DNA from: Anaerolineae bacterium | GTDB lineage: Bacteria; Chloroflexota; Anaerolineae; Promineifilales; Promineifilaceae | Assembly (NCBI GenBank): GCA_030425205.1 | Contig: JAUIAP010000004.1 | Location: 310,001-374,000 of the forward strand | Length of the DNA stretch: 64,000 nucleotides | Direction: 5' to 3' | Shown: positions 35,528 through 43,027 of the stretch, one piece after another | How positions within the stretch are numbered: position 1 is the first letter of the stretch | How the letters are laid out: every line of letters begins with the position of its first letter | Translations under genes and position numbers: made by a program | The notes under the pieces: generated by a model | Databases searched by the model: none | The model's input: the letters and a program-made list of their open reading frames with translations, nothing else | Told to the model about the DNA's origin: nothing

Positions 35528-35672
35528 CATGCAGAACGATAGGCACAGCTTCAGGAAAGCGTTCGATATCGATGACAACATAAGCAATATCATTCTCATC
35601 AAGATATTGCCTCACATGTTGCCAATCGGAACACCACTGGGTTGTGTAGACGAGTAACTTATCAAACTCCAT
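35424..35672 (-). CDS. Mycoredoxin/glutaredoxin-like protein with CxxW active site
   Basis: An 82-residue thioredoxin-fold protein. LVYTTQWCSDWQHVR and RVPTLVFPDGSTLTEPS align with mycoredoxin-1 of actinobacteria, including the cis-Pro (VPT) motif. The usual CxxC motif is CSDW, so only the N-terminal Cys remains: a monothiol form. It is 12 bases downstream of the P450 gene on the same strand, and it overlaps the 3' end of the O-antigen ligase-like gene by 104 bases in antisense. No ribosome-binding site is evident. It may be a redox partner or deglutathionylase-type enzyme; this is unproven. Confidence 0.8.
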   Translation of the reverse strand: MEFDKLLVYTTQWCSDWQHVRQYLDENDIAYVVIDIERFPEAVPIVLHVNEGKKRVPTLVFPDGSTLTEPSRRALARKFGHA

Positions 35673-35684
35673 ACTGAATTGTGG

Positions 35685-37067
35685 TCAGTACGCCATAACT
35701 TTATCAAGTACGGGGTCCGCTTTCTGACGCTTGTCCATTACCCGCATGTGCATGCCAGTCTTGTTCGACAACGTGATCTGTGTCAAAAAATCAATTGTCT
35801 GTTCGGGAATTATCTCAAGTTTTATCTGCTGAGCCATGGTCGCCAAAATGAGCTGTGCTTCCATCATTGCAAAGCTATTGCCAATACAAACGCGAGGACC
35901 TGCTCCAAACGGAATATAGGCATATTTCGGGATCGTCGCTTCGTTCTGCACGTTAAAGCGCTCGGGATCAAAACGGTCAGGATTCGGAAAGTAGCGTGGA
36001 TCGTGCTGCAAGCCATAGGGTGAAACCAAGACATAACTGCCCTCAGGGACGTGCTCTCCCAAAATATCCACATCTTCATTGGCCAAACGTCCATTTAGTG
36101 CGTACACAGGCGGATAGATACGCATGGCTTCCTTTATGACCATCTCTACATAGGGCAAATCGCGTAAATCTGCCAAAGTTGGATTTCGGCCGATCAACAC
36201 AGTCGAAACCTCATCGCGCAACTTCTGCATGACGTCTGGATGTTGTGAAAGCAGATACCATGTCCACATTAACGCATTACTGGTCGTCTCATGCCCCGCC
36301 GCAAACAGTGTAATCACCTCATCCAAAAGTTGTGCGTCATCCATTCCACCACCCTGCTCATCCTGTGCAGCGAGCAACATCGAGAGCAAGTCACCTTTAT
36401 CTTCACCACTTTCGCGCCGCTCCTGAATTATTTCAAGTAATGTAGCATCGACAAACGCCTTTGATTTCTTGAATGTGCGATTGCGTTTTGTCGGTAGCCA
36501 TGTCGGAATTGGAATCGGTAGACCAAAGCTGCTGTCCGTCACATCTTGAAACGATTCAATCGCCTCGCCAATCTCACGCGCTGAATCGCTCATGCTATCC
36601 CGATCTGCATCAAACAGCGTCTTCGAGACCACAAACATCGTCAGTTCCACCATTTCACGGCGAATGTCGCGCACTTCACCGACAGACCATTGATCGAGCA
36701 TCGACTGTGTATACTCAACGATCACGTCAGCATAGCTGGCGATACGCTGCATATGAAATGCGGGTTGCGCCAATTTACGTTGCTGCTTATGGAAAGGTTG
36801 GTCGTTGTTGGTGACCAAGCCCTTGCCCATAAATCTGCCCATTAGCTCCATCTCAACATCAGCTTTGCGGAAGAAACGCGCCTTTGTCACTAATACCTCG
36901 CGCACACTATCGGGATGGGTTGCCATAAAACTTGGCGCACCGAAAAATTTGAATGTCAGCAACTTATCACCCCGACGATTCATCGTCCGCATCATTGTCA
37001 GAGGGTCCCGTAAGAAGTCAAACGCTACACCCACGTATGGAAGCCCTTTTTCGTATTGATTGATCAT
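35685..37067 (-). CDS. Cytochrome P450
   Basis: A 460-residue soluble bacterial P450 (no membrane anchor). Landmarks: I-helix oxygen-activation motif AGHETTSN, K-helix EAMR (ExxR), PERF region (FDPERF) and heme-binding loop PFGAGPRVCIGNSFA. P450 enzymes insert oxygen into C-H bonds, often in fatty acids or other lipids; sequence alone does not give the substrate, though the domain layout resembles CYP102A-like heme domains. AGGTG precedes the ATG at 37067. A divergent TetR gene suggests control by a small ligand. No ferredoxin or reductase gene is adjacent. Confidence 0.95.
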   Translation of the reverse strand: MINQYEKGLPYVGVAFDFLRDPLTMMRTMNRRGDKLLTFKFFGAPSFMATHPDSVREVLVTKARFFRKADVEMELMGRFMGKGLVTNNDQPFHKQQRKLAQPAFHMQRIASYADVIVEYTQSMLDQWSVGEVRDIRREMVELTMFVVSKTLFDADRDSMSDSAREIGEAIESFQDVTDSSFGLPIPIPTWLPTKRNRTFKKSKAFVDATLLEIIQERRESGEDKGDLLSMLLAAQDEQGGGMDDAQLLDEVITLFAAGHETTSNALMWTWYLLSQHPDVMQKLRDEVSTVLIGRNPTLADLRDLPYVEMVIKEAMRIYPPVYALNGRLANEDVDILGEHVPEGSYVLVSPYGLQHDPRYFPNPDRFDPERFNVQNEATIPKYAYIPFGAGPRVCIGNSFAMMEAQLILATMAQQIKLEIIPEQTIDFLTQITLSNKTGMHMRVMDKRQKADPVLDKVMAY

Positions 37068-37170
37068 TTTTTACACCTATGCTCGCCGATTAGTGTTTCA
37101 CGCACTAGTTCACGTTAGAAGTCATTTTTAATTAAACAACACAATGTCGCTTAAACGTCTGTCTGTTGAT

Positions 37171-37199
37171 AAGATATACTTAGTGATATTGACTGTCAA
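37171..37199 (-). promoter_or_regulatory. P450 promoter with overlapping palindrome, candidate TetR operator
   Basis: On the minus strand TTGACA (37199-37194), a 17-base spacer and TATCTT (37176-37171) make a near-consensus promoter reading into the P450 gene. The -35 box is half of the palindrome TTGAC-T-GTCAA (37189-37199). Binding there by the divergently encoded TetR protein would block the promoter. Confidence 0.6.
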
Positions 37200-37246
37200 C
37201 CAACAATTTCAGCGTTGCGTTGATTAAACGACAGGTGTTGATTATT

Positions 37247-37852
37247 ATGCAGAAACGAAAAGTTGATCGCCGAATTATGCGGACCCGCCGCCAACTTGCG
37301 GATGCGATGCTCGCGCTCTTGCTCGAAAAAGATTACGATGCAATCACGATCCAAGACATTACCGAACGCGCCGATCTCAATCGCGCCACTTTCTATTTAC
37401 ATTATGGCGCAAAAGATGAGCTGTTAGTTGCCTCATTGGAGGCGCGGTTCGATGAGCTAGTCACCGAGATGGAGAAGATCGTTGTGCCAGACGCAACATG
37501 GAAGGACAACCGCGACATCTTGATGGTCTACCAACACGTTGAAGAATATGCGCCGCTTTATCAGGTGTTGTTGGGCGAAAAAGGGCGGGCCTATGTCATC
37601 AACAAAATCATCGACTACATCGCCGAAGTGGGAATGCGCTTCTGTGAAGTAGGCTTAGGCGCAAGCGTGCGAGACAGCCCGCTGATTGTGATGTCCTCAC
37701 GGCACATGGCGGGTTCACTTTATGCACTCCTAACATGGTGGCTGGGGGAAGGGATGCCATATTCGGCCGAAAAGATGACCGAAATCACCCACAATCTCCA
37801 TCTACACGGTATGAGCGCCCTGCTCAATAATCAGAATAAGGTATACATTTAG
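37247..37852 (+). CDS. TetR-family transcriptional regulator
   Basis: A 201-residue regulator. The N-terminal helix-turn-helix, with DAITIQDITERADLNRATFYLHYGAKDELL (in two halves), is typical for TetR. The C-terminal half (VEEYAPLYQVLLGEKG, LYALLTWWLGEGMPYS) matches the TetR_C_33-like ligand domain. Divergent to the P450 gene with 179 bases between, it most likely represses P450 and possibly itself. ATG 37247 follows AGGTG. The ligand is unknown. Confidence 0.88.
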   Translation: MQKRKVDRRIMRTRRQLADAMLALLLEKDYDAITIQDITERADLNRATFYLHYGAKDELLVASLEARFDELVTEMEKIVVPDATWKDNRDILMVYQHVEEYAPLYQVLLGEKGRAYVINKIIDYIAEVGMRFCEVGLGASVRDSPLIVMSSRHMAGSLYALLTWWLGEGMPYSAEKMTEITHNLHLHGMSALLNNQNKVYI

Positions 37853-37972
37853 GTATAGACCGCGTGTTTGACCGATGTGTTCTACGATGTGGGGCGTATC
37901 TCCTAGCAGTAAGAAAAAACCTGTCTTCGTGTATCGTGAGACAAAATCGTTTATTTGATAGGAGATTCAAAA

Positions 37973-39757
37973 GTGACTCATAATTCAATGCCCAAAAAGG
38001 CATCTCGCTTGTTCACACTGCTGGGGCTTTCCCTTGCAGCACTTCTCATCGTCGCAGCCGTGATGTTGAGCAGCAATTCCGCCGCCGCATCTAGCCATCG
38101 TGAAGCACCCCTCATCTCAAAAGATCCCTTCGCTGACAACACAGACACCTACGCATGGATTCCACAAGGTCAAACCGACAATATCGTTTTGGCAGCATCT
38201 TGGATTCCATTTGAGGGTCCAGAAGGTGGTCCCAACTACTTCGAGTGGGACGACAGTGCCTACTACGACATTTATGTTGATACTGATGGCGATGCATCAC
38301 CCAATATCACATACACACTGCGTTCAACGACAGTGATCCGTGACCCGTTCAACACGTTCCTCTACAATGTCGGCCCAATCACATCACCCAGTGACACAGA
38401 TTGGAACCGTTATCAAACATACGATTTGACCGAGACATTGGATGACGGAACCGTCAATGTTCTCTGTGATGATTGTGCAGCTCCCCCAGTAAATATCGGC
38501 AGCAAGTCGACGCCAGATTATGAATCATTGGTACAACAAGCCACTTACACAAACTCTGGCGTAAAAATCTTCGCTGGACCAACGGATGATGCATTCTTCG
38601 TTGACCTGCAAGTATTTGACCTGTTGACGCTACGTGGCCAAGCTCCTCCAATCGGCTACAGCACAGGTAACAACATTCCAGTTGACTCGCTTGCTGGTTT
38701 TAATACCCACACACTTGTTATCGAAGCTCCTATCTCCCGTCTAGTCGATGGAGACCCCGTTCTTGGTGTCTGGTCAACTACTCGTCGTCAGGCAATGCGT
38801 ACCAACGAGTTTGGTGCTGCAACCAACTCAGGCGATCCCGTTCAGATTTCTCGTCTCGGTATGCCACTCGTCAATGAAGTGGTTATCCCAATGGGCGCAA
38901 AGGACATCTTCAACAGCTTGCCGCCAGCAGGTGACTTGGGTGTTTACATCGACCAAGGCGCATTTGCAGGATTGTTGCAAGAATCAGTAGAGAACCCAGA
39001 AGTTGGCACACTGCTTTGTGCGTTATATGGCGTACCGCTGCCAGAAGATAGCGATGATGACTGTAACACCGAGTACACCCCAACCGATGGTGCAGGCGTT
39101 GGCGCAGGCTCAGGTCGTGGCGATATCTTCCAAATCTTCTTGACCGGTATCGAAATTCAAGATGGCAAGAATTTCACAGTAACCGTTGCCGACGGCAGCC
39201 AAGTTAACATCAACGACTTGATTGGTCCCGGTGAAACATTCAACCTGAACAAACCAGCCGCTGGTCAACCAGCAGAAATGATTCGTGTTAATACGGACAT
39301 CAAAGGTGGCCTCTGTAGCCCAACCCCACACCGTCTTGGTGTGTTCGGTGGCGATGCTTGTGGTTATCCAAACGGACGCCGTCTAACCGACGACACCGTA
39401 GAAATCTCACTACTTGCAGTTGCAGGTGCCGCATACGAGTTGCTGGATGACGAAGACGACACGTTCGCATTCACCCCCGCGTTGATCGGCATTTTGACCG
39501 ACGGCATCGATGAGAATGACGTTCCGCTGCATGGCGCAAGCTCAAGCCGCGACACGTTGACCTTCCCCTACTTTGCAAACGCACAGTCAGGTCAATCTCA
39601 CAAGCACACAAATGGCACAGCACAGAACACAACCGTACAGCTCGGTTCGATGTTCGGTGGCGTATCTTCAATGCCAGTGCTTGAGATCGGTCTCGCGCTC
39701 TTGGTTCTGACAGGCTTTGTGATGGTTGTTTACACCCGTCGTTTCCGTCAAAACTAA
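37973..39757 (+). CDS. DUF4331 surface protein with N-terminal signal and C-terminal anchor
   Basis: A 594-residue exported protein. The start is GTG 37973, set by GGAGA eight bases upstream. A signal segment (about residues 17-38) ends at SAAASSHREAP, where SSHREAP is the hallmark beginning of DUF4331 proteins. The body contains DPFADNTDTYAW, GRRLTDDTVEI and many Asp/Thr/Asn residues. The C-terminus has SMPVLEIGLALLVLTGFVMV followed by basic TRRFRQN, an anchor resembling sorting or tail signals. Function of the family is unknown. Codon choice is uniform and the gene has no TCGGCCGA, unlike its neighbours, which may reflect high expression or different ancestry. Confidence 0.85.
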   Translation: MTHNSMPKKASRLFTLLGLSLAALLIVAAVMLSSNSAAASSHREAPLISKDPFADNTDTYAWIPQGQTDNIVLAASWIPFEGPEGGPNYFEWDDSAYYDIYVDTDGDASPNITYTLRSTTVIRDPFNTFLYNVGPITSPSDTDWNRYQTYDLTETLDDGTVNVLCDDCAAPPVNIGSKSTPDYESLVQQATYTNSGVKIFAGPTDDAFFVDLQVFDLLTLRGQAPPIGYSTGNNIPVDSLAGFNTHTLVIEAPISRLVDGDPVLGVWSTTRRQAMRTNEFGAATNSGDPVQISRLGMPLVNEVVIPMGAKDIFNSLPPAGDLGVYIDQGAFAGLLQESVENPEVGTLLCALYGVPLPEDSDDDCNTEYTPTDGAGVGAGSGRGDIFQIFLTGIEIQDGKNFTVTVADGSQVNINDLIGPGETFNLNKPAAGQPAEMIRVNTDIKGGLCSPTPHRLGVFGGDACGYPNGRRLTDDTVEISLLAVAGAAYELLDDEDDTFAFTPALIGILTDGIDENDVPLHGASSSRDTLTFPYFANAQSGQSHKHTNGTAQNTTVQLGSMFGGVSSMPVLEIGLALLVLTGFVMVVYTRRFRQN

Positions 39758-39812
39758 TCGCTAGACGATTCTATTGCAGTTTAAAAAATAGATCAGGTAA
39801 CAAAATCAGCGT

Positions 39813-39838
39813 GTTTCGGGAATTGGATTTCCCGAAAC
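39813..39838. repeat. Intergenic hairpin element with 10-bp arms
   Basis: GTTTCGGGAA (39813-39822), loop TTGGAT, TTCCCGAAAC (39829-39838): a perfect stem. Related elements sit at 42869-42894 and 42908-42955, all built on T(T/A)TCGGGAA arms. Confidence 0.7.
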
Positions 39839-39857
39839 GTCCTCGCCAGAAGAGTGG

Positions 39858-39877
39858 ATTCCCACCTTCGCGGGAAT
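39858..39877. repeat. dRS3-like repeat ATTCCC-N8-GGGAAT
   Basis: ATTCCC, ACCTTCGC, GGGAAT exactly fits the 20-bp dRS3 consensus described from Neisseria, where it is a target for filamentous phage integration. Two degenerate coding copies occur at 5675 and 6825. Confidence 0.6.
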
Positions 39878-39931
39878 GACAGATCGATTACCGAATTGAT
39901 TTTTTAAAGACCAAACGAATCGAAAAGACAT

Positions 39932-39965
39932 AAAAAAGAGCCGCTCAAGTTGAGTGGCTCTTTTT
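39932..39965. terminator. Bidirectional terminator between DUF4331 and ybaK genes
   Basis: A long stem, AAAAAGAGCCGCTCAA against TTGAGTGGCTCTTTTT, with one G-T wobble and A/T tracts on both sides. Confidence 0.85.
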
Positions 39966-39984
39966 GTTTTCTATTGCAACCGTC

Positions 39985-40452
39985 TTAGCTCGCTACATCT
40001 ACGACTTTCGCACGTGTGATTTTCAATAAATCTTTGACAGGTAAGTTTAGATTGATACCGCGTTCCCCTGAACTAATAAACACCCGCTCTTGTTCTGATA
40101 TTGACGCATCGGCCAGCATAACAAAACCTTTGTTGAGCAATGCCAATGGAGAAATCCCGCCCACTTGCAACCCTGTCAGCCGCTCTGCTTCTGCATGGGT
40201 CGCCATTTTGAGCTTTTTTTCGCCGACTGATTTGGCAAGCTTCTTGAGGTCAAGCTGTTTATTTGCGGCGAGCATGATGAGGAGGGGCTTTTTCGGCCGA
40301 TAAACCACCAACGTCTTAAAAACTTCCCCCCCTTTCACGCCAAAATGCACTGCGATTTTCTCCGCATCCCGCTCCGTTGTCGGGTACGTGTGTGCAGTGT
40401 AATCAACCTTCTTCTTTTCCAACAACTTCATTGCCAATGTTTTCGATGTCAT
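39985..40452 (-). CDS. ybaK: YbaK/EbsC family Cys-tRNA(Pro)/aminoacyl-tRNA deacylase
   Basis: A 155-residue trans-editing protein that hydrolyses mischarged tRNA, typically Cys-tRNA(Pro). Signature elements: TYPTTERDAEKIAVHFG, VFKTLVVYRPKKPLLIML, the conserved Lys region (AANKQLDLKKLAKSVGEKK) and VGGISPLAL. ATG 40452 gives the family start; a longer frame exists upstream without similarity. TATAAT lies six bases before the ATG and there is no ribosome-binding site, so a leaderless mRNA is likely. Confidence 0.92.
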   Translation of the reverse strand: MTSKTLAMKLLEKKKVDYTAHTYPTTERDAEKIAVHFGVKGGEVFKTLVVYRPKKPLLIMLAANKQLDLKKLAKSVGEKKLKMATHAEAERLTGLQVGGISPLALLNKGFVMLADASISEQERVFISSGERGINLNLPVKDLLKITRAKVVDVAS

Positions 40453-40458
40453 GCAAAA

Positions 40459-40464
40459 ATTATA
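40459..40464 (-). promoter_or_regulatory. Predicted -10 box giving a leaderless ybaK mRNA
   Basis: Perfect TATAAT on the minus strand (40464-40459), six bases from the ATG. The spacing places the transcription start at the start codon. No good -35 box is visible. Confidence 0.45.
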
Positions 40465-40621
40465 CGCTGTGACCGTCAGTCCTGCGTAAGTCATCTTTAG
40501 CGTACCAGCCTCCTCCACAAAAACTCTACGCTCTCCAATAATCATAAGGCGAATCTCTATTCGTCCGCTATAATTTGCGCTACTCAGAGTTTTAAACCTA
40601 TCTAATCAGAAGGAATGCCGC

Positions 40622-42064
40622 ATGACTATTCGCACGCCCGATTGGGCCAAAGATGCCATCTACTATCAAATCTTCCCTGATCGTTTTGCAAAAAGTGAGC
40701 GGGTTGCCAAACCAAGTAACTTGCAAACATGGGGCGCCACGCCCACCTTCAACGGTTTCATGGGCGGGGATTTACTCGGTGTCGTGGAAAAACTTGATCA
40801 TCTCGTTGAATTGGGTGTCAATGCGATCTACTTTAACCCGATCTTTTCATCCGCCAGCAACCATCGTTATCACACCTATGATTACTTTGAGATTGACCCC
40901 ATTCTGGGTGGCAATGCGGCATTCAAAGAGATGTTGGATGCCGCTCACGCGCGCGGAATTCGCGTGCTGCTCGACGGCGTTCTCAACCATTCAAGTCGCG
41001 GCTTTTTTCAGTTCAATCATTTGATGGAATGTGGTTCTGAATCACCCTATGTCGATTGGTTCCATATCCATGGTTGGCCTGTCAACGCATTTGCGTCGGA
41101 GTCGCCCAACTATGCAGCATGGTGGGGAATTCCCGCGCTCCCCAAATTCAATACCGATACGCCAGCCGTGCGCGAGTACCTCTGGCGGGTTGGTGAATAT
41201 TGGCTAGAAATGGGCATTGATGGTTGGCGTCTTGATGTGCCAAATGAGATCGACGATGACGAATTTTGGCGCGAGTTTCGTCGTCGCTGCTTAGCGGTTA
41301 ATCCCGATTGTTACATCGTTGGGGAGCTATGGCATGACGCACACCGCTGGTTGCAGGGAGACCAGTTTGACGCGCAGATGAACTACAACTTTACGCGTGC
41401 CACACTGGGCTTTTTCATCGGCGACAACATGGATCAGACAGACACCCATCGCACGGGTTATGGTCATATGGCGACGCTCAATGGGCAGCAGTTTTTGGGC
41501 GAATTGGATCGCATAAACAATCATCTTTATGCACAGCAAATCGTGCTGGCGCAGATGAATATGTTGGGCAGTCATGATACGCCGCGTGTGATGACGATTG
41601 CGAAATGTGATGTACAAGGGGTCAAATTGATGTACCTTTCACAGATGACCAATCCGGGTGCGCCAAATGTCTACTATGGGGATGAAATCGGATTAACGGG
41701 TGGTCACGATCCCTATTGTCGTGGCGCGTTTCCGTGGGATTCGGCCGAAACGTGGAACACCGATCTGCTTGCATCGCTCAAATCATACATCGCCCTCCGC
41801 AACGATTGCGTCGCGCTACGGCGAGGCAGCTTTGTGCCGATTTTTGCAGATGATGATGTCGTCGCTTATGGCCGCGCGTTCGAAGGCGAGTATGTCTTAA
41901 CTGTCTTCAACCGCAGCAATCGGAAACGAACCGTTGCGCTCAATTGGCCAGATGCGCCAACGCGCTGGGATGGGGCACTAGAAGATCAAGGAATGCAGTT
42001 CGATTTATCAAAAAAGCTCACGCTCGCAGGTCGCAGCGGACGGGTATTTATCGGCCGAAAATGA
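40622..42064 (+). CDS. GH13 alpha-glucan hydrolase (neopullulanase/cyclomaltodextrinase-like)
   Basis: A 480-residue cytoplasmic enzyme with all GH13 catalytic motifs: LLDGVLNHSS (region I), GIDGWRLDVPNE with the Asp nucleophile, VGELWHDAHRW with the Glu acid/base, and MLGSHDTPRV with the third Asp. It probably cleaves alpha-1,4-linked maltooligosaccharides or cyclodextrins. It lacks the N-terminal domain that helps neopullulanases dimerise. A TATAAT box at 40569-40574 and AAGGA before the ATG are present. It overlaps the inositol monophosphatase gene by four bases. Confidence 0.92.
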   Translation: MTIRTPDWAKDAIYYQIFPDRFAKSERVAKPSNLQTWGATPTFNGFMGGDLLGVVEKLDHLVELGVNAIYFNPIFSSASNHRYHTYDYFEIDPILGGNAAFKEMLDAAHARGIRVLLDGVLNHSSRGFFQFNHLMECGSESPYVDWFHIHGWPVNAFASESPNYAAWWGIPALPKFNTDTPAVREYLWRVGEYWLEMGIDGWRLDVPNEIDDDEFWREFRRRCLAVNPDCYIVGELWHDAHRWLQGDQFDAQMNYNFTRATLGFFIGDNMDQTDTHRTGYGHMATLNGQQFLGELDRINNHLYAQQIVLAQMNMLGSHDTPRVMTIAKCDVQGVKLMYLSQMTNPGAPNVYYGDEIGLTGGHDPYCRGAFPWDSAETWNTDLLASLKSYIALRNDCVALRRGSFVPIFADDDVVAYGRAFEGEYVLTVFNRSNRKRTVALNWPDAPTRWDGALEDQGMQFDLSKKLTLAGRSGRVFIGRK

Positions 42065-42825
42065 TGCAAAATGAAATTCTAGAGGCCGCTAAATCGATCG
42101 CCCGTGAAGCTGGAAAACTTGTTCTCGACCGCTTTGGAGGTGAACGGGAACTGACACAAAAGGGGTTCCGCGATTTTGTCACCGATGCCGACTATGCTGC
42201 CCAGTCGTTGATCGTCGAGCGCGTGCGCGAACAGTTCCCAACGCACGGCTTTCTCGCCGAAGAGGAAGACGCAACCCTGAGCGACAATGCAGACATTGTT
42301 TGGATCATCGATCCCGTCGATGGGACAACCAACTACAGTCGCAACATCCCTTTATTCTGCGTCTCGATTGGGGTTGCCCAAGCGGGTGATCCACTCGTCG
42401 GCGTGATCTACGACCCAGTGCGCGATGAGCTATTCTGGGCCACCAAAGGCGGGGGTGCCTTTCTCAACGGACAAGCAATTTCAGTCTCTACAACGGACAA
42501 TCTCGCCGATGCCATCATCGCCCACGATTGGAGCCGCAGCCCTACGCTACGCGACGTGATCTTGCAAATCATCACCCAGCTTGCCCACCAGACACGTTCC
42601 TTGCGTGCGATGGGCTCGGCCGCCATCGCAATCTGTTGGGTCGCAAATGGGCGGCTCGATGCCTATTTCAATCCGTCATTAAGTGCATGGGATATTGCCG
42701 CTGGGCAGTTGATCTTGGCGGAAGCTGGCGGAATCATGTCTGGGTTTAACGCAGAACCGTTTGCACTCGACGATCCCAGTTCTTGGGCATTAGCCACGAA
42801 CCAACGCATTCACCTCACCTCCTGA
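42061..42825 (+). CDS. suhB: Inositol monophosphatase family protein
   Basis: A 254-residue, Mg-dependent phosphatase of the IMPase fold. Metal-site motifs: AEEEDATLS, WIIDPVDGTTNYSRN and WDIAAGQLILAEAGG. Substrates in the family include inositol-1-phosphate, fructose-1,6-bisphosphate and PAP. The name suhB is by family resemblance only. The start ATG 42061 overlaps the GH13 stop (ATGA), so the two are coupled; a second ATG follows at 42064. Confidence 0.88.
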   Translation: MMQNEILEAAKSIAREAGKLVLDRFGGERELTQKGFRDFVTDADYAAQSLIVERVREQFPTHGFLAEEEDATLSDNADIVWIIDPVDGTTNYSRNIPLFCVSIGVAQAGDPLVGVIYDPVRDELFWATKGGGAFLNGQAISVSTTDNLADAIIAHDWSRSPTLRDVILQIITQLAHQTRSLRAMGSAAIAICWVANGRLDAYFNPSLSAWDIAAGQLILAEAGGIMSGFNAEPFALDDPSSWALATNQRIHLTS

Positions 42826-42868
42826 ATAGATTTTGGCTCTTTGAGGAATGGTATCGGTGTGCGCGATG

Positions 42869-42955
42869 GTATCGGGAAAACCAATTCCCGATACATGCCG
42901 ACTTTGTGGTTCGGGAATGTCGCTCCGCGACCCTGCGGTATGGATTTCCCGAACC
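42869..42955. repeat. Two intergenic hairpin elements of the TCGGGAA/TTCCCGA type
   Basis: Element 1: GTATCGGGAA (42869-42878), loop AACCAA, TTCCCGATAC (42885-42894). Element 2: GGTTCGGGAA (42908-42917), loop of 28 bases, TTCCCGAACC (42946-42955). Both stems are perfect over 10 bp and related to 39813-39838. They lie between convergent genes and could act as terminators, although T tracts are lacking. Confidence 0.7.
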
Positions 42956-43027
42956 TTCACCCCATGAATGCTCAGAGAGCCTTGATGATTTGGCGGGGTT
43001 CTGAGCGCATGGTCGCCCACGTCACTT

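Noticed and set aside
39780..39930. Hairpin plus dRS3-like repeat considered as an insertion-sequence remnant
   Set aside because: No transposase fragment or target duplication is visible; the elements are short and separate.
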